Positions 16,673 through 25,619 of a stretch of 64,000 nucleotides of DNA are shown in pieces. A model generated the notes under the pieces. That model did no database searches, was not told the origin of the DNA, and worked only from the letters and a program-made list of their open reading frames with translations. The stretch lies in contig JAJEAA010000012.1 of the NCBI GenBank assembly GCA_022824365.1, forward strand, positions 1 to 64,000, written 5' to 3'. The DNA is from Anaerolineae bacterium. Its GTDB lineage: Bacteria > Chloroflexota > Anaerolineae > Aggregatilineales > Phototrophicaceae. The position numbers and the translations under genes are program-made. Positions within the stretch are counted from its first letter, which is position 1. The number at the start of each line of letters is the position of its first letter.

Positions 16673-17710
16673 ATGCCCGTAATCGGAGCCGAGAAACTTA
16701 CTGACATCACCGCCCAAATCCTGGAAGCGGCCGGCGCGCGAGCCGACTACGCCGCGATTGTGGCGGAGCATCTCGTGGACGCCAACCTGGCCGGGCACGA
16801 TTCGCACGGCGTCATCCGCACGCCGCATTATGTCCGCTCGATTGAGAAAGGCGATCTGAAGCCGACGGCCGCGCCCGAGATCATCGCCGAGACCGATTCG
16901 ATGGCGCAGGTCTGCGGCAATTGGACCTTTGGCCAGGTCATCGCCAAACAAGGGACCGAGATCGCCATCGACAAAGCGCGCGCCCAGGGCATCGGCTTGG
17001 TCTCGATGTATCACGAAGGGCATACCGGCCGGATTGGGACTTATGCCGAGATGGGCGCGGCCGCCGGCATGGCGTCCATGATATGGGATGGCTGCATCGG
17101 CGGACCGCGTTCGGTGGTGCTGCCCTTGAATGGCACGGGGCGCAAGATCGGCGCCAATCCCATCGCCATGGGTTTCCCCAGCGCGGCGCACGGCGCGGTC
17201 ATCCTCGATTTCGCCACTTCGATATCGGCGGCGGGCAAGGTGATGGTGGCGGTAGATAAAGGCGAGCAATTGCCGGGCGACTGGATCGTTGACGCCGATT
17301 GGCAGCCCACCAGCGATCCGACGCAGTTGGCGAAAGGCGGCGCGTTGCGGCCCATGGGTCTGCCCTACGTCGGGCATAAGGGTTACGCGCTGGCGATGAT
17401 GGTGGGCTTGTTCAGCTTGATGGCATCGCTGCCGTCAGACGCTCAGCCGCCCCTGGAAGACCGCTGGGGCACGGTGATCCTGATGATCGATATCTCGCGC
17501 TTCGGTCCGGTGGATGTCTTTCAAAAGCAAGTAGATGCGGTCATCGCCTTCGTGAAGGAAGATCCGCTGGAGGGCGAGGTCTTGTATCCGGGCGAGGTGG
17601 AAGCGCGGCGACGGGCACAGCGGCTGGCGAATGGCATTGACTTGCCCGCGGCCACCTGCGCTGAGATCAGCGCCTGCGCCGAGGGACTGGGCGTCGCTGT
17701 TGACGAGTAG
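16673..17710 (+). CDS. Ldh2-family malate/L-lactate/ureidoglycolate dehydrogenase
   Basis: 345 residues, full length for this NAD(P)-dependent family, which is unrelated to the classical LDH/MDH fold. The catalytic His45 lies in GHDSHGVIRTPHYV. Nucleotide binding segments GRKIGANPIAMGFP and LDFATSISAAGKV are present, followed by HKGYALAMMVGLF. Substrate specificity within the family (malate, lactate, sulfolactate, ureidoglycolate) cannot be assigned. The start is fixed by GAGGAAAG from the upstream repeat. A gene for a helical protein follows after 26 bases. Confidence 0.9.
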   Translation: MPVIGAEKLTDITAQILEAAGARADYAAIVAEHLVDANLAGHDSHGVIRTPHYVRSIEKGDLKPTAAPEIIAETDSMAQVCGNWTFGQVIAKQGTEIAIDKARAQGIGLVSMYHEGHTGRIGTYAEMGAAAGMASMIWDGCIGGPRSVVLPLNGTGRKIGANPIAMGFPSAAHGAVILDFATSISAAGKVMVAVDKGEQLPGDWIVDADWQPTSDPTQLAKGGALRPMGLPYVGHKGYALAMMVGLFSLMASLPSDAQPPLEDRWGTVILMIDISRFGPVDVFQKQVDAVIAFVKEDPLEGEVLYPGEVEARRRAQRLANGIDLPAATCAEISACAEGLGVAVDE

Positions 17711-17736
17711 CGCTGATTCGACTGATTTTTCAAACT

Positions 17737-18690
17737 ATGCCATCCCAAGCTGACCTCTACGCGGGACTGCGCGCCGCGGCCGACCTCGAGTCCCGACGCG
17801 ACCTCGCCCTGCAACTGCTGGCGCGGACGAACAGCCGGCAATACCTGGATGAGTGCCTGCGCGTTCTGAAGTCAGAAGCGCTGCGCGCGCTGCTGGACGA
17901 ATCGCATCGCGGCCCATTGCGCGAGAAATATCTGCGCTTCCACGCCGATGGCAAGCGAGACAAAGCCGGCATGCTGCGCGAAGCCCTCACGCGCTTGCTG
18001 GCGCATATCGAGCATCCGGACGACGCGGACATCTACAAGCTGGGCGTCGAGACCTATTATTTGCAGCCGGTTGACGACGTGGCGCAGAACTTGCGGGCGG
18101 TCGCGCTGGCCGGTTTGGCGCCGATTGACCCGCCCCTGGCTTGCTTGTATGCGGCGCGCTTCCTGGGTGAGCCTTACACCTCAGTCTTCAACTGCGAGCC
18201 GGCCATGACGGCGGTGGATGTGCTGGTGGCGTCAAATCAGCGTCTGCCGATTTATCAGTTTCTGCTGCGCGATGGAATCACGATGGCGCGGTCGGCGCGG
18301 GGCGAGCTGACCGGCAAGGCGCTGGAATCGCTCGGCGAGGATTTCCCGCTTCATTTGTATGAGGCGCTGATTGAGCAATACAGCGAGATCGACCAGCCGA
18401 CCGCCTCGATGGGCATCATCAATTACGTCATCGAAAGGCGCGCCGAGGAGCTTTATGATCGGCTGGAGACTTTAATCCTCCAGTCCCTGGATTTTGACCT
18501 GCGGCGTTATGGCTTGGTGATGATGGCGGCGGCGCGTGATGATGATGAACTCAGCGATCGGTTGCTGCGCATGGCGCGGCTGGCGCGGCGGGAGGATCTG
18601 CCGCTCTTCATCGAGGCGCTGGAAATCTGCCAGCATCCCGAGCGCGACGAGACGCTTGCTCAGTTACGACGCAGAACATCGGATGGTTGA
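17737..18690 (+). CDS. hypothetical all-helical protein
   Basis: 317 residues, no family recognised. It is rich in Leu, Ala, Arg and Glu with regular amphipathic helices (LRAAADLESRRDLALQLLA, and near the end LLRMARLARREDLPLFIEAL), which suggests a HEAT/TPR-like helical solenoid. No signal peptide, membrane segment or cysteine motif. It follows the dehydrogenase by 26 bases and is probably co-transcribed. It ends 29 bases from the convergent cyclophilin gene. Confidence 0.75.
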   Translation: MPSQADLYAGLRAAADLESRRDLALQLLARTNSRQYLDECLRVLKSEALRALLDESHRGPLREKYLRFHADGKRDKAGMLREALTRLLAHIEHPDDADIYKLGVETYYLQPVDDVAQNLRAVALAGLAPIDPPLACLYAARFLGEPYTSVFNCEPAMTAVDVLVASNQRLPIYQFLLRDGITMARSARGELTGKALESLGEDFPLHLYEALIEQYSEIDQPTASMGIINYVIERRAEELYDRLETLILQSLDFDLRRYGLVMMAAARDDDELSDRLLRMARLARREDLPLFIEALEICQHPERDETLAQLRRRTSDG

Positions 18691-18719
18691 ATATCTTATT
18701 TGCTTCGATACGCGATGAT

Positions 18720-19946
18720 TCAGCGGATTTCTGCCCTGAATATGTGGGCCAGCGCCCCTTCAATTTGCAGCGACAAGTTGTTCAAGAGCGCCGCGGCCGG
18801 CACTTGATCCAGGACCGACTTGGCAACCAGGACATCAAGCGTCGCGAGGAATCGTCCCCGCGGATTTAACGATAACAGGTGGACTCCCTCTTCGCCGCCA
18901 CAAGTTTTCGCGCTGTGCAGATAGACCGTCGCGGATTCCGCTTCTTGCGTGTAGCCATAGCTATCCAGCCACAGTCGCATGAAGTCGTCCCGCCTTGCGG
19001 CATCAGCGGATGAAGCATCGGCATAGACATCAACCCAGAAGCCGAGGGCGGAAAAGAATACCGAATCATCGCATCCGCCATTGGCGATTTGCAATCGAGC
19101 GCGGTATTGGTGCCCGTATTTCGCGGCAAAGGTAGCGAAACCATTCTGCAAGTCTTCCGCCACGGACGCCGCCGCCAGAGCCTCGGTCGAGAAATAGCCC
19201 GTATGCTCATCGACAAGCGATAGAACAGGCGGCAATCCTTTAGCGAAAGTCTCGAAGGCAGCGATCACTTCTTCTTGAGTGGCTGGCGCGATTTTTGCCT
19301 CATTGCTGTCGACGGCGCTTGGATCGGTGATGATGATCATCGTTTGTAGCGCCTCGCCCGGTTCGGTGGCGGTCGCCGGGTCACGCTCGCGGATGGCTTC
19401 GACCACCTCCTGCCCGGCCAGCACATCGCCAAAGATAGTGTGCTTGTAATTGAGATGGGGCGTTGGCGCGGTGGTGATGAAGAACTGCCCGCCGTTGGTG
19501 CCGGGTCCGGCATTTGCCATCGCCAGCAGGCCGGGCCGATCGAAGGTGAGGAAGCCGACCGGTTCGTCGCCGAAGCGATAGCCGGGTCCGCCGCGGCCGG
19601 TGCCGGCGGGGTCGCCGCCTTGCGCCATGAAGTCGGGAATGACGCGGTGGAAGGTGGTGCTGTCGTAGTAACCTTGCCCCGCCAGGAAGACGAAGTTGTT
19701 CACAGTGACTGGCGTCAGCGATTCGTAGAGATCGATGTAGATCGCGCCGGCGCTCGTACAAAGGATGGCGCGGTAGTCCTTGCCCGGTTCCAGCGCGTTT
19801 TCAGCCGCTTTGAATTGCATCATGGTCAGCGGCGCGGGCTCGGCCGCGTCACAGAGTTCTTGCGGCGTTTGGGCGTCTTGGGCCGCCAGGGTCGACGCGT
19901 AGACAGCGATTAACAGAAGCGCGAGCAGCGGTCGTATCCGGTTCAC
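18720..19946 (-). CDS. secreted cyclophilin-type peptidyl-prolyl isomerase with C-terminal extension
   Basis: 408 residues from a GTG at 19946, selected because AAAGGATGA (19951-19959) precedes it; the longer frame to 20009 lacks a ribosome site. A signal peptide (RPLLALLLIAVYASTLAAQ) is followed by the cyclophilin domain (about 55-225): FHRVIPDFMAQGGDPAG with the catalytic Arg, and GQFFITTAPTPHLNYKHTIFG. It catalyses cis-trans isomerisation of X-Pro bonds in exported proteins. A further region of about 185 residues at the C-terminus has no recognised family and contains two cysteines. Confidence 0.9.
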   Translation of the reverse strand: MNRIRPLLALLLIAVYASTLAAQDAQTPQELCDAAEPAPLTMMQFKAAENALEPGKDYRAILCTSAGAIYIDLYESLTPVTVNNFVFLAGQGYYDSTTFHRVIPDFMAQGGDPAGTGRGGPGYRFGDEPVGFLTFDRPGLLAMANAGPGTNGGQFFITTAPTPHLNYKHTIFGDVLAGQEVVEAIRERDPATATEPGEALQTMIIITDPSAVDSNEAKIAPATQEEVIAAFETFAKGLPPVLSLVDEHTGYFSTEALAAASVAEDLQNGFATFAAKYGHQYRARLQIANGGCDDSVFFSALGFWVDVYADASSADAARRDDFMRLWLDSYGYTQEAESATVYLHSAKTCGGEEGVHLLSLNPRGRFLATLDVLVAKSVLDQVPAAALLNNLSLQIEGALAHIFRAEIR

Positions 19947-20064
19947 TAGGTCATCCTTTGCGCGTTTGAGTTTGAAATCTGAGGCATTGTGCCTGAGACC
20001 TTGTCGCATGCCTAGTCGAAATCAATGCAGCCGCATATTGCCATTCAGTGGAGAGTGGTGAATC

Positions 20065-20487
20065 TCAAGGATACAGGACAGGACATATCCCGAATTCCAT
20101 GCTGCGGGGATTCACCACAGAGACGCAGAGGTTTTTGGATGGCAAGGTCGAAGTTGTCATATCTACGGCATTCGCCATTCCTGTCGTTATTGGCATTATA
20201 GGGGTCTTTGCGGGCGGCCTTGGGGTTTGTCGGCGGTTGCATGGAGGCGGCGGGAGCAAGCGCGAGGGCATCGGATTGTTGATTTTTATTAGGATTATAT
20301 CTGACATTGTCCATTTGTCGGACATGGGAAAACCCTTTTCGGACAAAGTCGCATTTTGCCCGCGGCGCAGATTTTTGCGGCGGCGACGGGCGCGCCTGCA
20401 AGCGGGCGGGGTTGAAGTCGGCGTGATGTGGAGCAGGTCCATGGCCTGGCGTTTTTCGGGGTCTGAGAAGTTTCTGGTATTGGGCAT
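20065..20487 (-). CDS. candidate small basic protein behind a strong promoter
   Basis: An open frame of 140 residues starting MPNTRNFSDPEKRQAMDLL, with no recognised family. In its favour: a near-consensus promoter (20518-20545) and a GAGGA ribosome site five bases before the ATG. Against it: low-complexity composition (Arg, Pro, Thr) and a C-terminal half that runs through a CACAGAG repeat, which suggests the frame is accidental beyond about residue 70. It includes the 29-base motif in the frame giving LSEKGFPMSD. The promoter could instead serve a short peptide or a non-coding RNA. Confidence 0.35.
   Translation of the reverse strand: MPNTRNFSDPEKRQAMDLLHITPTSTPPACRRARRRRKNLRRGQNATLSEKGFPMSDKWTMSDIILIKINNPMPSRLLPPPPCNRRQTPRPPAKTPIMPITTGMANAVDMTTSTLPSKNLCVSVVNPRSMEFGICPVLYP
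20112..20131 (+). repeat. CACAGAG-type dispersed repeat
   Basis: TTCACCACAGAGACGCAGAG, inside the long intergenic region between the cyclophilin and DUF2461 genes. Confidence 0.5.
20317..20345 (-). repeat. 29-bp TGTCCGAAAAG...TGTCCGAC motif, copy 2
   Basis: Read on the minus strand it has the same order and spacing as 524-552: TGTCCGAAAAG, two bases, TTTTCC, two bases, TGTCCGAC. The four differing positions are the two variable dinucleotides. Another TGTCC word in inverted form lies next to it near 20307. Confidence 0.6.
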
Positions 20488-20517
20488 GACGGTCCTCAGT
20501 TGCTTGGGATTGAAGCT

Positions 20518-20545
20518 ATTATAGCACAGGTGTTCTGAAATGCAA
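20518..20545 (-). promoter_or_regulatory. strong sigma-70 type promoter reading leftwards
   Basis: TTGCAT (20540-20545), a 16-base spacer, then TATAAT (20518-20523). It faces the candidate gene at 20065-20487. Confidence 0.6.
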
Positions 20546-20674
20546 GGATTGAGCGCGGCGATTTTGAGGCGTGGCGAAAATCATGGACATGCCGCTCGTT
20601 TCTTCCGCTCCCTGCCGCCATCTCAGTAGTTCCAAGTTAGTCATGCGAAAAATGACAGATAGCGGATGTTGCAA

Positions 20675-20703
20675 GCGGGCGACTCACAGAGTCGCCCCTA
20701 CAA
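20675..20703 (+). repeat. GTAGGGGC palindromic repeat (inverted copy)
   Basis: GCGGGCGACTCACAGAGTCG followed by CCCCTACA; GCGACTC pairs with GAGTCGC. It is in intergenic DNA upstream of the DUF2461 gene. Confidence 0.6.
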
Positions 20704-20856
20704 TGATCTCGGTGTATTGCCATTCTTTTTACTAGGCAATAATTTCTCATTACTTTGTTGGTTCTACGTCTATGGCGAGCAGCCTCAAAATGAGGGACGG
20801 GATTCAGGGTGGGGGGAACTCCAGGCAATTCACCACTCTCATCCAGCGTTGGAGAT

Positions 20857-20884
20857 TTGACAGCGTTGGCAGCTTTGTTAGAAT
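20857..20884 (+). promoter_or_regulatory. promoter of the DUF2461 gene
   Basis: A perfect TTGACA (20857-20862), a 16-base spacer, then TAGAAT (20879-20884), 34 bases upstream of the ATG at 20919. Confidence 0.65.
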
Positions 20885-20918
20885 CCCTGCTTTGTAACTG
20901 CGAGACAAGGACCTGAGC

Positions 20919-21623
20919 ATGAGCCGATTCCCCGGCTTTCCGATTGAGACGCAAGCTTTCCTGCGCGAACTGCGGGAGAACAACACGCGGGAGTTCTTCG
21001 CCGATAACCGAGCGCGCTTTGATGAGGTTATCAAGGCGCCGGCGCTGGAGTGGGTGTCGGCGATGGGCGCGCGGCTGAAGACGCTGGACCCGGACATCGT
21101 GGTGGATACCCGCCTGAATGGCAGCGGCTCGCTGATGCGCTGGACGCGCGATACCCGCTTCAGCAAGGACAAGTCGCCTTACAAAGTGAATATCGCCATG
21201 ATGTGGTGGCATGGCGCGGGCAAGAAGATGCAGCATCCGGCCTTCGGCATGCAGATCAGTCCGGATGACGCCGGTTTAATGGCGGGCATGTTTCAGTTCC
21301 CTAAGCCAATGCTGGAAGCCTATCGGCAAGCGGTGCTGGATGACGAACTGGGCGAGGCGCTTATCGACACGGCGCGCGCGGTGGAAGCGGCCGGCTACAG
21401 CCTCAGCGGCTTGCATTACAAGACGACGCCACGCGGCTATGACAAGGAGCATCCGCGGGCGGAGTGGCTGAAGTATAACATCCTGCACGCCGGCGGCCAC
21501 GGCATCTCGCCAAGCGTGATCGCTTCGCCAGAGTTGATCGATGTCTGTTATGATAGTTTCGAAAAGTTGGCGCCGATTCATCACTGGCTGGTCGCCGTGC
21601 AGGAGCGTTATGGCGGCGTATAA
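20919..21623 (+). CDS. DUF2461 family protein
   Basis: 234 residues matching the DUF2461 (TIGR02453) family: FPGFPIETQAFLRELRENN at the start, TRFSKDKSPYKVNIAM in the middle and GYDKEHPRAEWLKY near 175. The family is widespread in bacteria and fungi, and its biochemical role is not established. It is soluble, with no signal peptide. Preceded by AAGGA seven bases before the ATG, and transcribed alone from a good promoter. Confidence 0.85.
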   Translation: MSRFPGFPIETQAFLRELRENNTREFFADNRARFDEVIKAPALEWVSAMGARLKTLDPDIVVDTRLNGSGSLMRWTRDTRFSKDKSPYKVNIAMMWWHGAGKKMQHPAFGMQISPDDAGLMAGMFQFPKPMLEAYRQAVLDDELGEALIDTARAVEAAGYSLSGLHYKTTPRGYDKEHPRAEWLKYNILHAGGHGISPSVIASPELIDVCYDSFEKLAPIHHWLVAVQERYGGV

Positions 21624-21767
21624 TGCGGACGGCGACGCTTCGCTTTACCACTATGATTTCCACAGCATGTTGCCTATACTTCGCACATCTTACGCTGGAA
21701 AGCGAGATACCCGCTGTAATGCGCTATACGCATACGTCTAACCAGCTAGCACTTCTGGGAGCCTGAG

Positions 21768-24700
21768 TTGAACCGACGCCTACACCGAGCGATCCTTGCG
21801 CTCCTCATGTTATTGCCATTCAGCCTAGTTTATCCGCAAGAATCCGGCATCAGCCTGGATATCATCGGCATCACCTCGACCGATCTGTCGCAGGTGGCGA
21901 TCCACGCCAGCGTACTGGATTCCAGCGGGCAGTTGGTTTCGGGATTGGAGACCGAGAATTTTTCCATCGGGGGAGACCTGGCCGGCTTGGCGGAGGTCAC
22001 CGGCGTCGAGAATGTCACCGATGACGATTTGGATTTTGCCAGCGTCCTGGTGATTGACACCAGCAGCAGTATGGCGGACCAGCCCTTGACGCAGGCGCAG
22101 GCGGCCGCGCGCAGCTACCTGGAGGCGCTTGGCTCGGACGACCCGGTCGCCATCGTCACTTTCAGCAGCGATGTCCGCCGGGTGGTGGATTTCACGACTG
22201 ACCGCCAGCGCTTGATCAGCGCGATTGACACCCTGGCTTATGGCGGCAAGACCGCCCTGTATGACGCGACGCTGCTGGGCATTGAGACCGCTATTGAGGC
22301 GCCGCTGGAGCGGAAAGCGGTGGTCATCCTCAGCGATGGCGGCGAGTACGGCGATGTCAGCGAGCACAGTCGCGATGAGAGCATCCGCGCCGCCACGATC
22401 AACGGTGTGCCGGTGTATTCGATTGGCTTGGGCTGGCATATTGACCGGCGTTTCCTGGAGTCGATTTCGGGGGAATCCAACGCCGAGTTTTATGATTCGC
22501 CGGAGCCGGAAGAGTTGGGCGATATTTACCGCAACCTGGCATTTCTCTTCCGCAGCCAATACATCGTCAGCTTGAGCGTCGATGTGCCCGCCGATGGCGA
22601 GCGTTATGACTTCACGCTGAATGTGATGACCGCCGATGGCCAGACAGCCTCGGGCGAGGCCACGCTGCGCGCGCCGATACCGATACCGCTGCTTTTCTTG
22701 CCCGATGATATCTTCGCCGAAGCCATCGCCGAGGATACGCAGATCACGGTTGAGATCCGCGCCGACCAGGATATTGAGAGCATCGAATATTCCGTTGACG
22801 GCGAAGTGGTCTCGACCGATGAGACGTACACGATCGAGCCGGAGACGCAGCAGCCGGGCGAGTATCAGCTGGATATCACGGTCGAGGATGTCGAAGGCGA
22901 TGTAGGTCAACTGAGCACGGAGTTTGAGGTTGCCGCCTTGCCGCCGAGTGTGTCCGACGACTTTGAGGCGGCGCCGCAAGAAGAAATCGTCGATGCCGAG
23001 GTCATCTCGGTCGATGCGGGCGGGCAGACCGAGATCACGCAAGTCGAGTTCATCGTTGATGGCGAGGTGGTCAAGGTCGATAGCGAAGCGCCCTACGACT
23101 TTGACCTGGATCCATTCGAGTTGCCGCCGGAAGAACATACCTTGAGTATCAGGGCGACCAACGCCGGCGGGCAGACGACAACGGTGGAGAAGACCTTTGA
23201 AGTCGAGCGGATACCGCCGCGGCTGGAGATTGAAGGGCTGACCGGCGACACGGTGGTCAGCGACACGATCAGCGGCAGCGTCATCGCGCTGGGCCAATCG
23301 CCGATCGCCAGCTTGAGCCTGGAACCGGATGTCGGCGCGGTGGTCCTTGGCGACCGGCTGGATTTCCTGCTGGACGCGGCTGAGTTGCCGCCGGGCCGCA
23401 ACACCATCGCCATCCGGGCAGTGGATGAAGCCGGGGCGGAAACGGTGGAGACGATCGAGTTTGAGGTGGCCGCACTGCCGCCGTCGGTCGCGCTGAGCGG
23501 CGTGGCAGTGGAGGCTGTGATCAGCGGGCCCCAATCGGTTGACGTGGAGGCCGGCGGGCAGACCGACATCACGCGCATCGAAGTGTCCTACGATGGGGGA
23601 CCGGCCGAGCCGGTCGAGGCGGAGAGCTTCACTATACCCGCGGAAGAATTGGGCGACGGCGAGCATGAGGCGCTGGTCTCCGTGACTAATGAGGGGGGCG
23701 AGACGACGACAGTCAGCCTGCCCTTCACCGTGCAATTGCCGCCGACGCCGACCTTCACGCCTTCGGTGACGGATACACCGCTGCCGACAGATACTCCAAC
23801 TAGCACCAATACGCCCGAGCCGACGGCCACTGCCACCAATACACCATCACTGACGGCGACGCCGGATGTGAATGTGACGCAGACGGCGGAAGCAGCCGAA
23901 GCGCAGACGGCGACCGCATCGGCGTCGACCGAGACGCCTGTGCCAACAGAAACGACTGTGCCAACTGCTGTCCCAACGGATACACCTGCTCCGACGGAGA
24001 CGTCCGTGCCGACTGCCATCCCAACAGATACGCCTGTGCCGACGGACAGGCCAAGCAGTACGCCGGTCCCAACAGACACAGCTGTACCAACAGATACGCC
24101 CGAGCCGACTGCCATCCCAACCAACACAGCCGCTCCGACGGAGACGGCGATACCAACGAACACGCCAACCGATACGCCTGTACCAAGCAATACGCCAGTT
24201 CCGACAGACACACCAAGCAGTACCCCAGTCCCAACGGACACGTCTGTGCCGACCGATACACCAACCGACACGCCTGTACCAACGGATACGCCTGAGCCGA
24301 CAGCCATCCCAACAGACACACCTGTGCCGACCGATACGCCAACTGACACGCCGGTTCCAACAGACACGCCTGTGCCGACCGATACGCCAACTCAGACGCC
24401 GGTCCCAACAGATACGCCCGTGCCGACCGATACGCCAACTCAGACGCCGGTCCCAACAGATACGCCCGTGCCGACCGATACGCCCACCCAGACGCCGGTC
24501 CCAACAGACACACCTGTGCCGACTGACACACCAACTGACACGCCGGTCCCAACAGATACGCCCACCGACACGCCGGTCCCAACAGATACACCTGTGCCGA
24601 CCGATACGCCAACTGACACGCCGGTCCCAACAGATACACCTGTGCCGACCGATACGCCAACTGACACGCCGGTCCCAACTGATACGCCCGTCCCGACAGA

Positions 24701-25550
24701 TACGCCCACCCAGACACCGGTTCCAACAGATACACCAACTGACACGCCGGTCCCAACAGATACGCCCACCGACACGCCGGTCCCAACAGACACGCCCGTC
24801 CCGACAGATACGCCCACCGACACGCCGGTCCCAACTGATACGCCGGTGCCGACAGATACGCCCACCGACACGCCGGTTCCAACTGACACGCCGGTGCCGA
24901 CCGATACACCCACCGACACGCCGGTTCCAACTGACACGCCGGTTCCAACTGACACGCCTGTGCCGACGGATACACCAACTGACACGCCGGCCCCAACAGA
25001 TACGCCCGTTCCTACAGACACGCCGGTTCCAACTGACACGCCCGTCCCGACGGACACACCTACGGACACGCCGGTTCCAACAGATACGCCCGTCCCGACT
25101 GACACACCTACGGACACGCCGGTCCCAACCGACACATCCGTTCCTACGGACACGCCCACCGACACGCCTACGGCAACCGATACTCCGACGCATACCGCGA
25201 CGGCGACGCCCACGCTGGACAGCAGCGCGACAGCCGAAGCGGAAGCGAGTATGACGGCGGTGGTCCAGAGCACGCTGAATGCGGAAGCCACGGCGCAAGC
25301 GGAAGAGGAAGAGACGGAGCGCCCGACCGAACCGCCAACCGAGTTAGCGCCGGCCGATACCGATGTGCCCACCCAAGAAGCGGTCGTCGAGCCGACGGCG
25401 CAACCGACGCTGACGCCGGTGACGATTACCGAGATTGAAGCGCCCAGCGCGGACGAGCCGGATACGCGCGACACTGCCTTGGCCATCGGCGCTGTGGTCA
25501 TCGGGTTGCTGCTGCTGCTGGTCCTCTTCCTGATCTCGCGGCGGACTTAG
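21768..25550 (+). CDS. giant VWA-domain surface protein with Ig-like repeats and Pro-Thr stalk
   Basis: 1260 residues from a TTG with GGGAG six bases upstream. Order: signal peptide (about 1-24); VWA domain (about 90-270) with an intact MIDAS DxSxS at Asp97-Ser99-Ser101 (VIDTSSSMADQP); about four Ig-like beta-sandwich repeats (about 310-655), each with phrases such as EVISVDAGGQTEITQVEF and VEAGGQTDITRIEV; a stalk of PTDTPVPTDTPT repeats (about 656-1150); an acidic linker; and one C-terminal membrane helix (about 1235-1257) ending SRRT. VWA plus a long stalk suggests a metal-dependent adhesin or binding protein held away from the cell. The very long antisense frames here are shadows of the repeats. 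Confidence 0.9.
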   Translation: MNRRLHRAILALLMLLPFSLVYPQESGISLDIIGITSTDLSQVAIHASVLDSSGQLVSGLETENFSIGGDLAGLAEVTGVENVTDDDLDFASVLVIDTSSSMADQPLTQAQAAARSYLEALGSDDPVAIVTFSSDVRRVVDFTTDRQRLISAIDTLAYGGKTALYDATLLGIETAIEAPLERKAVVILSDGGEYGDVSEHSRDESIRAATINGVPVYSIGLGWHIDRRFLESISGESNAEFYDSPEPEELGDIYRNLAFLFRSQYIVSLSVDVPADGERYDFTLNVMTADGQTASGEATLRAPIPIPLLFLPDDIFAEAIAEDTQITVEIRADQDIESIEYSVDGEVVSTDETYTIEPETQQPGEYQLDITVEDVEGDVGQLSTEFEVAALPPSVSDDFEAAPQEEIVDAEVISVDAGGQTEITQVEFIVDGEVVKVDSEAPYDFDLDPFELPPEEHTLSIRATNAGGQTTTVEKTFEVERIPPRLEIEGLTGDTVVSDTISGSVIALGQSPIASLSLEPDVGAVVLGDRLDFLLDAAELPPGRNTIAIRAVDEAGAETVETIEFEVAALPPSVALSGVAVEAVISGPQSVDVEAGGQTDITRIEVSYDGGPAEPVEAESFTIPAEELGDGEHEALVSVTNEGGETTTVSLPFTVQLPPTPTFTPSVTDTPLPTDTPTSTNTPEPTATATNTPSLTATPDVNVTQTAEAAEAQTATASASTETPVPTETTVPTAVPTDTPAPTETSVPTAIPTDTPVPTDRPSSTPVPTDTAVPTDTPEPTAIPTNTAAPTETAIPTNTPTDTPVPSNTPVPTDTPSSTPVPTDTSVPTDTPTDTPVPTDTPEPTAIPTDTPVPTDTPTDTPVPTDTPVPTDTPTQTPVPTDTPVPTDTPTQTPVPTDTPVPTDTPTQTPVPTDTPVPTDTPTDTPVPTDTPTDTPVPTDTPVPTDTPTDTPVPTDTPVPTDTPTDTPVPTDTPVPTDTPTQTPVPTDTPTDTPVPTDTPTDTPVPTDTPVPTDTPTDTPVPTDTPVPTDTPTDTPVPTDTPVPTDTPTDTPVPTDTPVPTDTPVPTDTPTDTPAPTDTPVPTDTPVPTDTPVPTDTPTDTPVPTDTPVPTDTPTDTPVPTDTSVPTDTPTDTPTATDTPTHTATATPTLDSSATAEAEASMTAVVQSTLNAEATAQAEEEETERPTEPPTELAPADTDVPTQEAVVEPTAQPTLTPVTITEIEAPSADEPDTRDTALAIGAVVIGLLLLLVLFLISRRT
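23750..25200 (+). repeat. tandem Pro-Thr coding repeats, 18-bp register
   Basis: About 1.4 kb of degenerate tandem repeats whose usual unit is six codons (PVPTDT), with PTDTPTDT and PTQTPVPT variants. Synonymous codons alternate between copies (CCGGTCCCAACAGATACG and similar), and blocks of 54-72 bases recur almost exactly between 24350 and 25100. Such arrays change length by slippage and recombination, and they are hard to assemble from short reads. Confidence 0.9.
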
Positions 25551-25619
25551 CGCAACGAAAGGACTGCGGCAGGCGTATCCAAGATAGACAGTCCGCGCCA
25601 AGTTATTGTTGAGGTTGAA

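Noticed and set aside
21825..23735. 636-residue antisense frame opposite the VWA and Ig-like part
   Set aside because: Shadow of a GC-rich coding sequence; the plus-strand frame has a signal peptide, MIDAS motif and Ig-like repeats.
23588..25501. Three very long antisense frames (up to 483 residues) opposite the VWA stalk
   Set aside because: They are Gly-Val, Trp-Ala-Tyr and Arg-Cys repeats forced by the 18-base Pro-Thr coding repeat; they have no start signals or domain content.
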